Assembly: GCF_014268755.2 (NCBI RefSeq)
Contig: NZ_CP077093.1
Location: 5,973,501 to 6,037,500, forward strand
Reading direction: 5' to 3'
From: Pseudomonas vanderleydeniana
GTDB lineage: Bacteria > Pseudomonadota > Gammaproteobacteria > Pseudomonadales > Pseudomonadaceae
DNA length: 64,000 nt
Positions 1-8,268 of the stretch are shown in pieces. The translations under genes and the position numbers were made by a program. Every line of letters begins with the position of its first letter. Position 1 is the first letter of the stretch. Below the pieces are notes generated by a model. That model saw only the letters and a list, made by a program, of their open reading frames with translations. It did no database searches and was not told the DNA's origin.

Positions 1-52
1 GAGAGTCTTTTCCGGTAGCATTCCCCTGAGTTCGACCCGCCTGGAATCCCCA

Positions 53-1099
53 ATGTCCGACCGCCTGACCCTGCTGCGTCCCGACGACTGGCATATCCAT
101 CTTCGCGATGGTGCTGCGTTACCCCACACTGTTGCGGATGTTGCGCGCACCTTTGGTCGCGCCATCATCATGCCAAACCTGGTGCCTCCAGTACGCAACG
201 CCGCCGAAGCCGACGCCTATCGCCAGCGCATTCTCGCGGCGCGGCCGGCCGGCAGCCGTTTCGAACCGCTGATGGTGCTCTACCTCACCGACCGTACCCA
301 ACCCGAGGAAATCCGCGCGGCCAAGGCCAGTGGTTTCGTCTACGCGGCCAAGCTGTATCCGGCCGGCGCGACTACCAACTCGGACTCCGGCGTGACCAGC
401 GTCGACAAAATCTTTGCCGTCCTGGAAACCATGGCCGAAGTCGGCATGCCACTGCTGGTGCACGGTGAAGTGACCCGCAGCGAAGTCGACGTGTTCGACC
501 GCGAGAAGCAGTTCATCGACGAACACATGCGTCGTGTGGTCGAGCGCTTCCCGACACTGAAGGTCGTGTTCGAGCACATCACCACGGCCGATGCGGTCCA
601 GTTCGTCAACGAGGCCTCGACCAACGTCGGCGCGACCATCACCGCTCATCACCTGCTGTACAACCGCAACCACATGTTGGTGGGTGGCATCCGGCCGCAT
701 TTCTACTGCCTGCCGATCCTCAAGCGCAACACGCACCAGTCGGCCCTGCTCGACGCCGCCACCAGCGGCAGCGAGAAGTTCTTCCTCGGGACCGACTCGG
801 CGCCCCACGCCCAGCACGCCAAGGAAGCGGCCTGCGGCTGCGCCGGCTGCTACACCGCCTATGCGGCCATCGAGCTGTATGCCGAGGCATTCGAGCAGCG
901 CAATGCCCTGGACAAGCTCGAAGGCTTCGCCAGCCTGCATGGCCCGCGCTTCTACGGCCTGGCACCGAACAGCGAGCGCATCACCCTGGTTCGCGAAGAG
1001 TGGACCGCCCCCGCCAGCCTGCCGTTTGGCGAACTGTCCGTAATCCCGCTGCGCGCCGGTGAGAAACTGCGCTGGCGCCTGCTGGAGGAAACCCTGTGA
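53..1099 (+). CDS. pyrC: Dihydroorotase (PyrC)
   Basis: Catalyses the reversible cyclisation of N-carbamoyl-aspartate to dihydroorotate in cytosolic de novo pyrimidine synthesis. The 348-residue length is that of class II (E. coli PyrC-type) dihydroorotases. Near the N-terminus the metal-binding signature [10 protein letters not shown] is present. The lysine in [13 protein letters not shown] is at the position of the carboxylated metal-bridging residue. HGE, HITT and GTDSAPH supply the remaining metal and substrate ligands. The stop overlaps the GTG start of rnt, so the two genes are translationally coupled. The identification is firm; no odd features were seen. Confidence 0.97.
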   Translation: MSDRLTLLRPDDWHIHLRDGAALPHTVADVARTFGRAIIMPNLVPPVRNAAEADAYRQRILAARPAGSRFEPLMVLYLTDRTQPEEIRAAKASGFVYAAKLYPAGATTNSDSGVTSVDKIFAVLETMAEVGMPLLVHGEVTRSEVDVFDREKQFIDEHMRRVVERFPTLKVVFEHITTADAVQFVNEASTNVGATITAHHLLYNRNHMLVGGIRPHFYCLPILKRNTHQSALLDAATSGSEKFFLGTDSAPHAQHAKEAACGCAGCYTAYAAIELYAEAFEQRNALDKLEGFASLHGPRFYGLAPNSERITLVREEWTAPASLPFGELSVIPLRAGEKLRWRLLEETL

Positions 1100-1773
1100 G
1101 TGATGATCATTTCGACGACGAACTGGAAGGCAACGGTACCTCGGGCGGCCCTCGCCACCCGATGGCCGCGCGCTTTCGCGGCTATCTGCCGGTCGTCGTC
1201 GACGTAGAGACCGGCGGTTTCAACGCCGCTACCGACGCCCTGCTGGAAATCGCCGCGACCACCATCGGCATGGACGAAGATGGCTTCGTGTTCCCCGAGC
1301 ACACCTACTTCTTCCGGGTCGAGCCGTTCGAAGGCGCCAACATCGAGGCCGCCGCCCTGGAGTTCACCGGGATCAAGCTCGACCACCCGCTGCGCATGGC
1401 CGTCAGCGAGGAAACCGCGCTGACCGACATCTTCCGCGGCATCCGCAAGGCGCTCAAGGCCAACGGCTGCAAGCGGGCGATCCTGGTCGGGCACAACAGC
1501 AGCTTCGACCTCGGCTTCCTCAACGCGGCCGTGGCGCGCCTGGACATGAAGCGCAACCCGTTCCATCCGTTCTCCAGCTTCGACACCGCCAGCCTGGCCG
1601 GCCTCGCCTACGGCCAGACCGTCCTGGCCAAGGCCTGCCAGGCCGCCGGTATCGACTTCGATGGTCGCGAAGCCCACTCGGCGCGCTATGACACCGAAAA
1701 GACCGCCGAGCTGTTCTGTGGCATCGTCAACCGCTGGAAGGAAATGGGCGGCTGGGAAGACTTCAACGACTGA
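1096..1773 (+). CDS. rnt: Ribonuclease T
   Basis: 3'-5' exoribonuclease of the DEDD superfamily that trims the 3' ends of tRNA and other stable RNAs. The exonuclease motif I (VVDVETGGF) is near residues 36-44, motif II near [10 protein letters not shown], and the final [14 protein letters not shown] gives the DEDDh His and Asp. Length 225 aa is normal for Pseudomonas RNase T. The start is GTG at 1096, overlapping the pyrC stop by four bases. A terminator follows directly. Confidence 0.96.
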   Translation: MSDDHFDDELEGNGTSGGPRHPMAARFRGYLPVVVDVETGGFNAATDALLEIAATTIGMDEDGFVFPEHTYFFRVEPFEGANIEAAALEFTGIKLDHPLRMAVSEETALTDIFRGIRKALKANGCKRAILVGHNSSFDLGFLNAAVARLDMKRNPFHPFSSFDTASLAGLAYGQTVLAKACQAAGIDFDGREAHSARYDTEKTAELFCGIVNRWKEMGGWEDFND

Positions 1774-1800
1774 TCCTGCTCGCCTAAATCGCGCCCATGA

Positions 1801-1828
1801 AAAAACCGGCCTGAGGCCGGTTTTTTTG
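1801..1828. terminator. Bidirectional rho-independent terminator
   Basis: A perfect hairpin (ACCGGCC/GGCCGGT with a short loop) has an A-run on the left and a T-run on the right. It can therefore stop rnt transcripts on the plus strand and the convergent peroxiredoxin gene on the minus strand. Confidence 0.9.
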
Positions 1829-1844
1829 TCCGTGAAACGACGGC

Positions 1845-2447
1845 TTACAGCTTGCCGGCGTTCTCGGTCAGGTAGGCTGCAACGCCTTCTGGCGAAGCGT
1901 TCATGCCCTTGTCGCCTTTTTTCCAGTTGGCAGGGCAGACTTCGCCGTGCTCTTCGTGGAACTGCAGCGCGTCGACCAGACGGATCAGCTCTTCCATGTT
2001 ACGGCCCAGTGGCAGGTCGTTGATGATCTGCGAACGGACAACGCCCTTGTCGTCGATCAGGAAAGCGCCACGGAAAGCCACGCCACCTTCGGACTCGACG
2101 TCGTAGGCCTTGGCGATTTCGTGCTTCATGTCGGCAGCCATGGTGTACTTGACCTTGCCGATGCCGCCATCGTTGATGGCGGTGTTGCGCCAGGCGTTGT
2201 GGGTAAAGTGCGAGTCGATCGACACGGCAACCACTTCGACGTTACGCGCCTTGAAGTCGTCCATGCGGTGATCCAGGGCGATCAGCTCGGACGGGCAGAC
2301 GAAGGTGAAGTCCAGTGGGTAGAAGAACACCAGGCCGTATTTGCCCTTGATGGCCGAGGACAGGGTGAAGCTGTCGACGATTTCGCCATTGCCCAGTACG
2401 GCTGGCACGGTGAAGTCGGGGGCTGGTTTGCCTACGAGTACGCTCAT
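1845..2447 (-). CDS. 2-Cys peroxiredoxin (AhpC/Prx1 type)
   Basis: Thiol peroxidase that reduces H2O2 and organic hydroperoxides in the cytoplasm. The peroxidatic Cys lies in DFTFVCPSE (about residue 50) and the resolving Cys in GEVCPANW near the C-terminus, so it is a typical 2-Cys enzyme. The start chosen (MSVLVGKPAPDF, 200 aa) has a strong ribosome site AGGAGATATCC just upstream; an ATG eight codons earlier has none. It stands alone, convergent with rnt. Close to AhpC/TsaA, but no AhpF is nearby, so the reductant is probably thioredoxin (inference). Confidence 0.95.
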   Translation of the reverse strand: MSVLVGKPAPDFTVPAVLGNGEIVDSFTLSSAIKGKYGLVFFYPLDFTFVCPSELIALDHRMDDFKARNVEVVAVSIDSHFTHNAWRNTAINDGGIGKVKYTMAADMKHEIAKAYDVESEGGVAFRGAFLIDDKGVVRSQIINDLPLGRNMEELIRLVDALQFHEEHGEVCPANWKKGDKGMNASPEGVAAYLTENAGKL

Positions 2448-2669
2448 TGGATATCTCCTGGTGATAGTCACGTTCAGAACGAGGTCGGTGCAAGGATGCC
2501 CCCTTTAAGCGACAAGCCTATGACGCGCCGACCCCGTGTCCTTGGAACCGACCATCATACACCGCGTTTTTTGACGCTCCTAAACGGTTTTTGCAAAGGC
2601 GCCGCCAGTCGGCCCTCCTGCCATTCGTCAGCCGGTATCCGAATCGCTGGAAAGCCCGACTAAACCACT

Positions 2670-2698
2670 TTGACAATCATTCTCGTTAACATTAAGAT
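2670..2698 (+). promoter_or_regulatory. bfd promoter with overlapping Fur-box-like site
   Basis: TTGACA at 2670-2675, a 17-base spacer and TAAGAT at 2693-2698 form a near-ideal sigma-70 promoter about 40 bases before bfd. The 19 bases at 2672-2690 match the classical Fur consensus GATAATGATAATCATTATC at 13 of 19 positions and overlap the -35 and spacer, the expected position for iron-dependent repression. Confidence 0.65.
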
Positions 2699-2738
2699 CA
2701 ACGGCAATCGAGTTCTAACCAGCGACGGTTCCCACCCT

Positions 2739-2957
2739 ATGTACGTTTGTCTCTGCAACGGCGTCACCGACGGACAAATTCGCGAAGCGATCTTCGAAGG
2801 CTGCTGCAGCTATCGCGAAGTACGCCAGGCGACCGGCGTTGCCAGCCAGTGTGGCAAATGTGCCTGCCTGGCCAAGCAGGTGGTCCGTGAAACGCTGACC
2901 GAACTGCAAAGCAGCCAGGCTGGCCTGCCCTATGCCGTAGAATTTTCTGCCGCATAA
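2739..2957 (+). CDS. bfd: Bacterioferritin-associated ferredoxin
   Basis: Small [2Fe-2S] protein of 72 aa that docks on bacterioferritin and reduces its core to mobilise stored iron. The pattern is CLCNGVTDGQI at the N-terminus and CGKCACLAKQ later, giving the four Cys ligands of the Fer2_BFD fold. An in-frame ATG 23 codons upstream would read through the promoter, so MYVCLCNG is the sensible start. It lies directly before bacterioferritin, with its own terminator between, and a Fur-like box overlaps its promoter. This fits induction in iron starvation. Confidence 0.95.
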   Translation: MYVCLCNGVTDGQIREAIFEGCCSYREVRQATGVASQCGKCACLAKQVVRETLTELQSSQAGLPYAVEFSAA

Positions 2958-2975
2958 AACGTGCGATTTTTAAAG

Positions 2976-3001
2976 AACCGGACTTAGTGTCCGGTTTTTT
3001 T
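2976..3001 (+). terminator. Rho-independent terminator after bfd
   Basis: Stem AACCGGAC/GTCCGGTT with a four-base loop followed by seven T. It separates bfd from bfr, so the two can be controlled oppositely by iron. Confidence 0.88.
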
Positions 3002-3091
3002 ATGCCTGTAATTCAATTGCTTAGCGGCAAAACGCGGAATAAAAACATTCTTATTCCGATTAATTTTCATATATTATTCAATAACTTAGGT

Positions 3092-3120
3092 TTGACACTC
3101 GAAGTTGTCGGGATCAAACT
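3092..3120 (+). promoter_or_regulatory. Possible bfr promoter
   Basis: A perfect -35 TTGACA (3092-3097) is followed after 17 bases by a weak -10 CAAACT. It lies just upstream of the bfr ribosome site (CAGGACC). No clear Fur box is seen here. Assignment is from spacing only. Confidence 0.35.
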
Positions 3121-3158
3121 CCGCCCTATAGACAGCTATTACAGGGCAGGACCCCATC

Positions 3159-3632
3159 ATGAAAGGCGACAAATCAGTCATCCAGCAACTCAACAAGATC
3201 CTTGCCAATGAGCTGATCGCAATCAACCAATACTTCCTGCATGCGCGGATGTATGAGGACTGGGGCCTGAACAAGCTGGGCAAGCACGAGTACCACGAGT
3301 CCATCGACGAGATGAAACACGCGGACAAGCTGATCAAGCGCATCCTGTTCCTCGAAGGCATCCCCAACGTGCAGGACCTGGGCAAGCTGCACATCGGCGA
3401 GAACACCAAGGAAATGCTCGAGTGCGACCTGAAGATCGAGAAAACAGGCCACGCCGACCTGAAGGAAGCGATTGCTCACTGTGAGAAAGTCGGTGACTTC
3501 GGCAGCCGCGAGCTGCTCGAGGATATCCTCGAATCCGAAGAAGAGCATATCGACTGGCTGGAAACCCAGTTGGGCCTGATCGACAAGATCGGCATTGAAA
3601 ACTACCTGCAATCGCAGATGGGCGACGAATAA
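3159..3632 (+). CDS. bfr: Bacterioferritin
   Basis: Haem-binding 24-mer iron store that oxidises Fe2+ at a di-iron ferroxidase centre. Length 157 aa is typical. Ferroxidase ligands are visible as [17 protein letters not shown] (Glu18 region), [15 protein letters not shown] (Glu51/His54 region) and [15 protein letters not shown] (Glu127/His130 region). The Met equivalent to haem ligand Met52 is in DEMKHAD. Partner of the adjacent bfd product. The start has a good purine-rich ribosome site. Confidence 0.96.
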   Translation: MKGDKSVIQQLNKILANELIAINQYFLHARMYEDWGLNKLGKHEYHESIDEMKHADKLIKRILFLEGIPNVQDLGKLHIGENTKEMLECDLKIEKTGHADLKEAIAHCEKVGDFGSRELLEDILESEEEHIDWLETQLGLIDKIGIENYLQSQMGDE

Positions 3633-3644
3633 ACGACGCTCAAC

Positions 3645-3684
3645 AAAAAGCCCCGCCCTCTTGTCGAGAGGCGGGGCTTTTTTT
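3645..3684 (+). terminator. Rho-independent terminator after bfr
   Basis: Long GC stem AAAAAGCCCCGCC/GGCGGGGCTTTTTTT with an additional CTC...GAG extension; it follows the bfr stop by about 12 bases. Confidence 0.92.
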
Positions 3685-3834
3685 GGCCCGCACGTTGTGT
3701 CGTCAGGGCGGGCGCTTTCGCGGACAAGCCCGGCTACAACAAGGGTGTGTCGTTCACCCTTCTGGTGCTCGGTGCACGCCTGCAGCAGCAGGGCTGGCTC
3801 ACGAAGCAGCTAGCCCGGCGTCACAAACAGTCGA

Positions 3835-4173
3835 TCAGGCTTCGGTCTTGGCCGCGGCTTTTTGCGCAGCGTCCTTGATCAGGGTCTGCAGTTCGCCGTT
3901 GGCGAACATCTCGGCCATGATGTCGCTGCCGCCGACCAGCTCACCGGCAACCCACAGCTGCGGGAAAGTCGGCCAGTTGGCGTACTTGGGCAGGTTGGCG
4001 CGAATCTCGGGGTTCTGCAGGATGTCCACGTAGGCGAACTTCTCGCCACAACCCATGACCGCCTGCGCGGCTTTCGCGGAGAAGCCACACTGAGGGGCAT
4101 TCGGCGAGCCTTTCATGTAAAGCAGAATGGTGTTGTTGGCAATCTGCTCTTTAATCGTTTCGATGATATCCAT
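3835..4173 (-). CDS. grxD: Monothiol glutaredoxin Grx4 type
   Basis: Glutaredoxin of the CGFS class that binds and delivers [2Fe-2S] clusters with glutathione. The active site APQCGFSAKA is at residues 26-35, the TFPQLWV cis-Pro loop and GGSDIM glutathione-binding motif follow. Length 112 aa matches GrxD. It is convergent to bfr, which keeps iron-handling genes together. A ribosome site AGGTGTTCC precedes the ATG. Confidence 0.95.
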   Translation of the reverse strand: MDIIETIKEQIANNTILLYMKGSPNAPQCGFSAKAAQAVMGCGEKFAYVDILQNPEIRANLPKYANWPTFPQLWVAGELVGGSDIMAEMFANGELQTLIKDAAQKAAAKTEA

Positions 4174-4278
4174 GGAACACCTCGGCTAAAACTTTCCGAC
4201 TCGGTTGTCGGCACGGTGAGGCATTGTATCGGAAAGCCGAGCTCGCTGCTCGGTCTCCCCGATGATAATCGCATGGGC

Positions 4279-4374
4279 CTGGCCGCCTGCGGCGGTTCGC
4301 GGATAAATCCGGCTCCCACGGCGCCTGGAGCACCGTGGGAGCCGGATTTATCCGCGAACCGCGCAGCGGCCAGA
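4279..4374. repeat. Intergenic inverted repeat, family A (REP/BIME-like)
   Basis: Two 30-base perfect inverted arms (4292-4321 and 4333-4362) contain the core GCGGATAAATCCGGCTCCCA, with weaker outer pairing GGCCGC...GCGGCC. The same core recurs at about 20.06 kb and 36.16-36.25 kb. It may also end transcription between grxD and the oxidoreductase gene. Confidence 0.85.
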
Positions 4375-4385
4375 CAGCACAGCCC

Positions 4386-6491
4386 TCAAGCCGCGACCAC
4401 CCGCACCGGCACGCCATTCAACGCCGCGTTACCCGATACCCGATCCACCTGCCGCTCATCGGTCAGGTCATTGGCACTGGAGCCCGGCTGGCCACTGGCG
4501 ATCACCATCTGCACGCCCGGCCGCGCATGCCCCCAGCCATGGGGCAGGCTCACCACGCCCGGCATCATCTCGAGACTGGCGACGACCTCGACCTCGATCG
4601 CACCGACCCGCGAACTGACCCGTACCCGTTGCCCGTCACCAAGCCCGCGGCTGGCCAGGTCGTCCGGGTGCATCAACAACTGGTGGCGCGGCTTGCCCTT
4701 CACCAGGCGATGATAGTTGTGCATCCAGGAGTTGTTGCTGCGCACATGCCGGCGCCCGATCATCAACAGCTCATCCGCCTGCGGCAATGGTTGCGCGGCG
4801 AAGCGCTCAAGGTCGGCCAGAATCTCTGGTGGCGCGGCCTGGATACGCTGGCCAGGCGTCTTCAGGCGCTGGCCGAGATTGGGCCCGAGCGCGCCGAGGT
4901 CGACGCCGTGGGGATGTTCGCCGAGCCGCTGCACCGACAGCTTGTGCTCCGAGGTATCGCCGTAACGACCCAGGCGCAGCCCCAGGTCGATCATCTGCGC
5001 TGGCGGCATCGTCGGTTTCAGTTCCTTGCCGGTATGGGTGGCAAAGGCCTTGGCCAGACCGACGAAAATCTCCCAGTCGTGCAGGGCGCCCTCGGGCTTG
5101 GACAGGATGGCCCGATTGAAACGCGTGACATTGCGCACGGCGAACATGTTGAAGGTGGTGTCGTAGTGATCGTTCTCCAGCGCCGAGGTCGATGGCAGGA
5201 TCAGGTCGGCATAACGGGTGGTTTCGTTGATATACAGGTCGATGCTGACCATGAACTCCAACCCGGCGAGCGCCTGCTCCAGTTGCCGGCCATTGGGCGT
5301 CGACAGCACCGGGTTGCCGGCCACCGTCACCAGGGCCCGCACCTGCCCCTCGCCGGGACTGAGCATTTCCTCGGCCAACGCGGCGACCGGCAACTCCCCC
5401 CCGTATTCCGGCAAGCCGGAAACCCGGCTCTGCCACCGGTTGAAGTGCCCGCCGCCGGTGGACGCCACCAGGTCCAGCGCCGGCTCGGTGCACAACGCAC
5501 CACCCACGCGGTCCAGATTACCGGTCACCAGGTTGAGCAATTGCACCAACCAGTGACAGAGGGTGCCGAACGCCTGGGTGGACACGCCCATCCGCCCGTA
5601 GCAGACCGCCTTGTCCGCCGCCGCGAAATCCCGCGCCAGCTGACGGATCTGCTCGGCCGGAATGGCGCACAACGGGCTCATGGCCTGCGCGGTGAACGGC
5701 GCCACGGCCGCCCGAACCGCATCCAGCCCGTCCACCGGCAGATGACTGTCCCGGGTCAGGCCCTCCTCGAACAGTGTGTTGAGCAGGCCGAACAGCAAGG
5801 CCGCATCGCCGCCCGGGCGCACGAACAGGTGCTGGTCGGCCATCGCCGCGGTTTCGCTGCGCCTTGGGTCGACCACCACCAGCTTGCCGCCACGCGCCTG
5901 GATCGCCTTCAGGCGTTTCTCCACGTCGGGCACGGTCATGATGCTGCCATTGGAGGCCAGGGGGTTGCCGCCCAGGATCAGCATGAAGTCGGTGTGATCG
6001 ATATCGGGAATCGGCAACAGCAACCCGTGGCCGTACATCAGGTAGCTGCTCAGATGCTGTGGCAACTGGTCGACCGACGTCGCGGAGAAGCGGTTGCGAG
6101 TCTTCAGCAGCCCGAGGAAATAGTTGCTGTGGGTCATCAACCCATAGTTATGCACACTGGGGTTGCCCTGGTAGGTCGCCACGGCATTCGCCCCGTGTCG
6201 CTGCTGGATGGCCGCCAGGCGCTCGGCCACCAGGGTGAAGGCCTCCTCCCAGCCAATCGGCTGCCATTGTTCGCCGACCCGCAGCATGGGCTGGCGCAGG
6301 CGATCGGGGTCGTACTGGATGTCCTGCAGGGCGACGGCCTTGGGGCAGATATGCCCGCGACTGAACGTGTCCTGGACATCCCCCTTGATCGAGGTGATCA
6401 GTACCTGGTCTTCAGTGGTGGTGGTTTCGATGGTCAGGCCACAAATGGCCTCGCACAGATGGCAGGCACGGTGGTGAAGAGTCTTGGTCAT
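4386..6491 (-). CDS. Molybdopterin-dependent oxidoreductase (formate dehydrogenase/nitrate reductase-like)
   Basis: About 701 aa, of the DMSO-reductase family of Mo/W-bisMGD enzymes. The N-terminus has a [4Fe-4S] motif with spacing C-x2-C-x3-C-x~27-C (HRACHLCEAICG ... HICPKA). The middle carries the molybdopterin domain (GGNPLASNGS, VVVDPRRSETA). The C-terminal part (HPDDLASRGLGDGQRVRVSS, PHGWGH) is the dinucleotide-binding domain. No Tat signal precedes the Cys motif, so a cytoplasmic location is likely. No electron-transfer subunit or cofactor gene is adjacent, so the substrate cannot be named. The start chosen (MTKTLHHRACHLC) lies close to the cluster motif; an upstream ATG is also in frame. 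Confidence 0.88.
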   Translation of the reverse strand: MTKTLHHRACHLCEAICGLTIETTTTEDQVLITSIKGDVQDTFSRGHICPKAVALQDIQYDPDRLRQPMLRVGEQWQPIGWEEAFTLVAERLAAIQQRHGANAVATYQGNPSVHNYGLMTHSNYFLGLLKTRNRFSATSVDQLPQHLSSYLMYGHGLLLPIPDIDHTDFMLILGGNPLASNGSIMTVPDVEKRLKAIQARGGKLVVVDPRRSETAAMADQHLFVRPGGDAALLFGLLNTLFEEGLTRDSHLPVDGLDAVRAAVAPFTAQAMSPLCAIPAEQIRQLARDFAAADKAVCYGRMGVSTQAFGTLCHWLVQLLNLVTGNLDRVGGALCTEPALDLVASTGGGHFNRWQSRVSGLPEYGGELPVAALAEEMLSPGEGQVRALVTVAGNPVLSTPNGRQLEQALAGLEFMVSIDLYINETTRYADLILPSTSALENDHYDTTFNMFAVRNVTRFNRAILSKPEGALHDWEIFVGLAKAFATHTGKELKPTMPPAQMIDLGLRLGRYGDTSEHKLSVQRLGEHPHGVDLGALGPNLGQRLKTPGQRIQAAPPEILADLERFAAQPLPQADELLMIGRRHVRSNNSWMHNYHRLVKGKPRHQLLMHPDDLASRGLGDGQRVRVSSRVGAIEVEVVASLEMMPGVVSLPHGWGHARPGVQMVIASGQPGSSANDLTDERQVDRVSGNAALNGVPVRVVAA

Positions 6492-6627
6492 GGCCAGTCT
6501 CTGTCTTGTTCTGGGCAACCCGGACAGGTTGCGGGAACAGAACTATGGCCCGTGGCGGACAGGCCCGCCAGCGACGTTCGTCTTGTGAATCGGGGGGTAT
6601 CAGGCGAGCCGATGGCGGCCGCGAAGG

Positions 6628-6918
6628 TCAGGAAAGGGGCAGCCTGGGGGTGGACTGCATCTGGATTTCCTGGACGGTCTGGACCTGCTCGTGGGCCACC
6701 TGCACGCCGGTCAGCTCACCGATCAGGCGCCAGTGCTCGTCGAGACCGGAACTGATGGTGGCCATGCGATCGATCATCCGCCGCCCCGACGCCCGCGTCA
6801 CCTCGTCGTCACTGCGCAGCAACTCGAAGGACATGGCGGTCACAGAGGCGGTCATGTGCGTCAGCGCCTGTGCAGTCAGCTTTAGCAATTCCATGAGCTG
6901 TTGCTCTTTCGATTCCAT
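6628..6918 (-). CDS. Small conserved protein of unknown function
   Basis: About 96 aa starting MESKEQQLMELLK, with GAGG at a good distance before the ATG. It is highly helical and charged, with no membrane segment and no Cys. The ending QMQSTPRLPLS is likely disordered. I recognise no family. It lies between the oxidoreductase gene and argF on the minus strand. Codon use is like the neighbours and it is probably a real gene. Confidence 0.6.
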   Translation of the reverse strand: MESKEQQLMELLKLTAQALTHMTASVTAMSFELLRSDDEVTRASGRRMIDRMATISSGLDEHWRLIGELTGVQVAHEQVQTVQEIQMQSTPRLPLS

Positions 6919-6948
6919 TCCAAAGCCTCTGTGTGTCTGCAATGACAC

Positions 6949-7347
6949 ATTTATAACCCAGCAATTTAGTTTAGGAAATGTTTCCAGCTTTGCCGGCTAG
7001 CCAGAGCATGCCCGCCAACGATCCGACCAGCCGTTCAAAAAACGACCCGGACCCGCCTACTCCCGCCCTGCCAATTGCCAAGGGCAGTGACACCCGTGTA
7101 AAAATGGCATATTGCGATTATCGGTACTGGCTTGGAAAACTGTAGCAAAAAGCGCGGAAATCACCCCCGCGCCCGCGCCTCGACACTCCAAAACGAAGCC
7201 TCCTATTGGTATCACGCGACATTTTCTTATACGATCGCGTCTCCCCCTATTTCGTCGCCCCGTGCGGCTTACGCCGCAGGTCTCACCCGTTTTTCCGAAA
7301 AACCCGGTTTTGAGCATCTGCGGTCTGTTGCAAAAAGGTAGTCAATG
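6949..7347 (+). other. Gene-free region upstream of argF
   Basis: About 400 bases with no convincing gene. It is less GC-rich than the neighbours and holds the argF control region in its right half (ArgR operator at 7206-7242). Short open frames here overlap this control region and have no ribosome site. Confidence 0.6.
7206..7242 (-). promoter_or_regulatory. ArgR operator (two direct half-sites) before argF
   Basis: Read on the minus strand: AGACGC-N8-AA, five bases, then TGTCGC-N8-AA. This is the Pseudomonas ArgR arrangement of two direct half-sites (TGTCGC-N8-AA) with a 21-base period. The second half-site is exact; the first matches 4 of 6 in the hexamer and has the AA. A -10-like TTATAC lies inside it (7227-7232), so arginine-dependent repression of argF is expected. 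Confidence 0.72.
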
Positions 7348-8268
7348 ATGAGCGCTAGGAACTTTCTCTCCCTGATGGATTGCACGCCCGCTGAACTGGC
7401 TGGGCTGATTCGTCGAGGCATCGAGCTGAAGGACCTGCGTGATCGAAGCGTCTTGTTCGAACCGCTCAAGGGCCGGGTCCTCGGCATGGTCTTCGAGAAA
7501 TCCTCGACGCGTACCCGTGTCTCGTTCGAGGCCGGCATGATCCAGCTGGGCGGCCAGGCGATCTTCCTGTCGCCACGCGACACCCAGCTGGGCCGTGGCG
7601 AGCCCATCGGCGACAGCGCCATCGTGCTCTCGAGCATGCTCGACGTGGTCATGCTGCGCACGTTCAAGCACAGCACCCTGACCGAGTTCGCCGCCAAGTC
7701 ACGCGTGCCGGTAATCAACGGCCTGTCCGATGAACTGCACCCCTGCCAGTTGCTCGCCGACATGCAGACGTTCCTCGAACACCGCGGCTCGATCCAGGGC
7801 AAGACCGTGACCTGGATCGGCGATGGCAACAACATGTGCAACAGCTACATCGAGGCGGCCATCCAGTTCGACTTCCAACTGCGCATCAGCTGCCCCGAAG
7901 GCTACGACCCAAGCCCGGCGCTGCTGGCCCAGGCAGGCGAACGGGTCCGCCTGGTTCGCGACCCACGCGAAGCGGTGCGCGGCGCACACCTGGTCAGTAC
8001 CGACGTCTGGACCTCCATGGGCCAGGAAGAGGAAACCGCCAAGCGCCTGGAGCTGTTCGCGCCACTGCAGGTCACCCGTGAACTGCTCGACCTGGCCGCC
8101 CCGGACGTACTGTTCATGCATTGCCTGCCTGCCCACCGCGGCGAGGAAATCAGCCTCGACCTGCTCGACGACTCGCGTTCGGTCGCCTGGGACCAGGCCG
8201 AAAACCGCCTGCATGCGCAAAAGGCCCTGCTGGAGTTCCTGGTCAAGCCAGCGTACCGCCCGGCATGA
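7348..8268 (+). CDS. argF: Ornithine carbamoyltransferase, anabolic
   Basis: Forms citrulline from ornithine and carbamoyl phosphate in cytosolic arginine synthesis. The carbamoyl-phosphate motif [13 protein letters not shown], the [11 protein letters not shown] motif and the ornithine-binding [13 protein letters not shown] are all present. Length 306 aa is usual. ATGATG allows two starts; the second fits AAGG best. The stop overlaps the ATG of the next gene (ATGA), so the ABC ATPase is co-translated. Confidence 0.96.
   Translation: MSARNFLSLMDCTPAELAGLIRRGIELKDLRDRSVLFEPLKGRVLGMVFEKSSTRTRVSFEAGMIQLGGQAIFLSPRDTQLGRGEPIGDSAIVLSSMLDVVMLRTFKHSTLTEFAAKSRVPVINGLSDELHPCQLLADMQTFLEHRGSIQGKTVTWIGDGNNMCNSYIEAAIQFDFQLRISCPEGYDPSPALLAQAGERVRLVRDPREAVRGAHLVSTDVWTSMGQEEETAKRLELFAPLQVTRELLDLAAPDVLFMHCLPAHRGEEISLDLLDDSRSVAWDQAENRLHAQKALLEFLVKPAYRPA

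Noticed and set aside
119..940. Long minus-strand frame opposite pyrC
   Set aside because: Shadow of pyrC in a GC-rich genome; pyrC has full catalytic motifs.
4335..6755. 806-codon plus-strand frame opposite the molybdopterin gene
   Set aside because: Low-complexity, His/Gln-rich shadow; the minus-strand protein has cofactor motifs.
7057..7317. Minus-strand frame of 86 codons upstream of argF
   Set aside because: It overlaps the ArgR operator and has no ribosome site or recognisable protein features.
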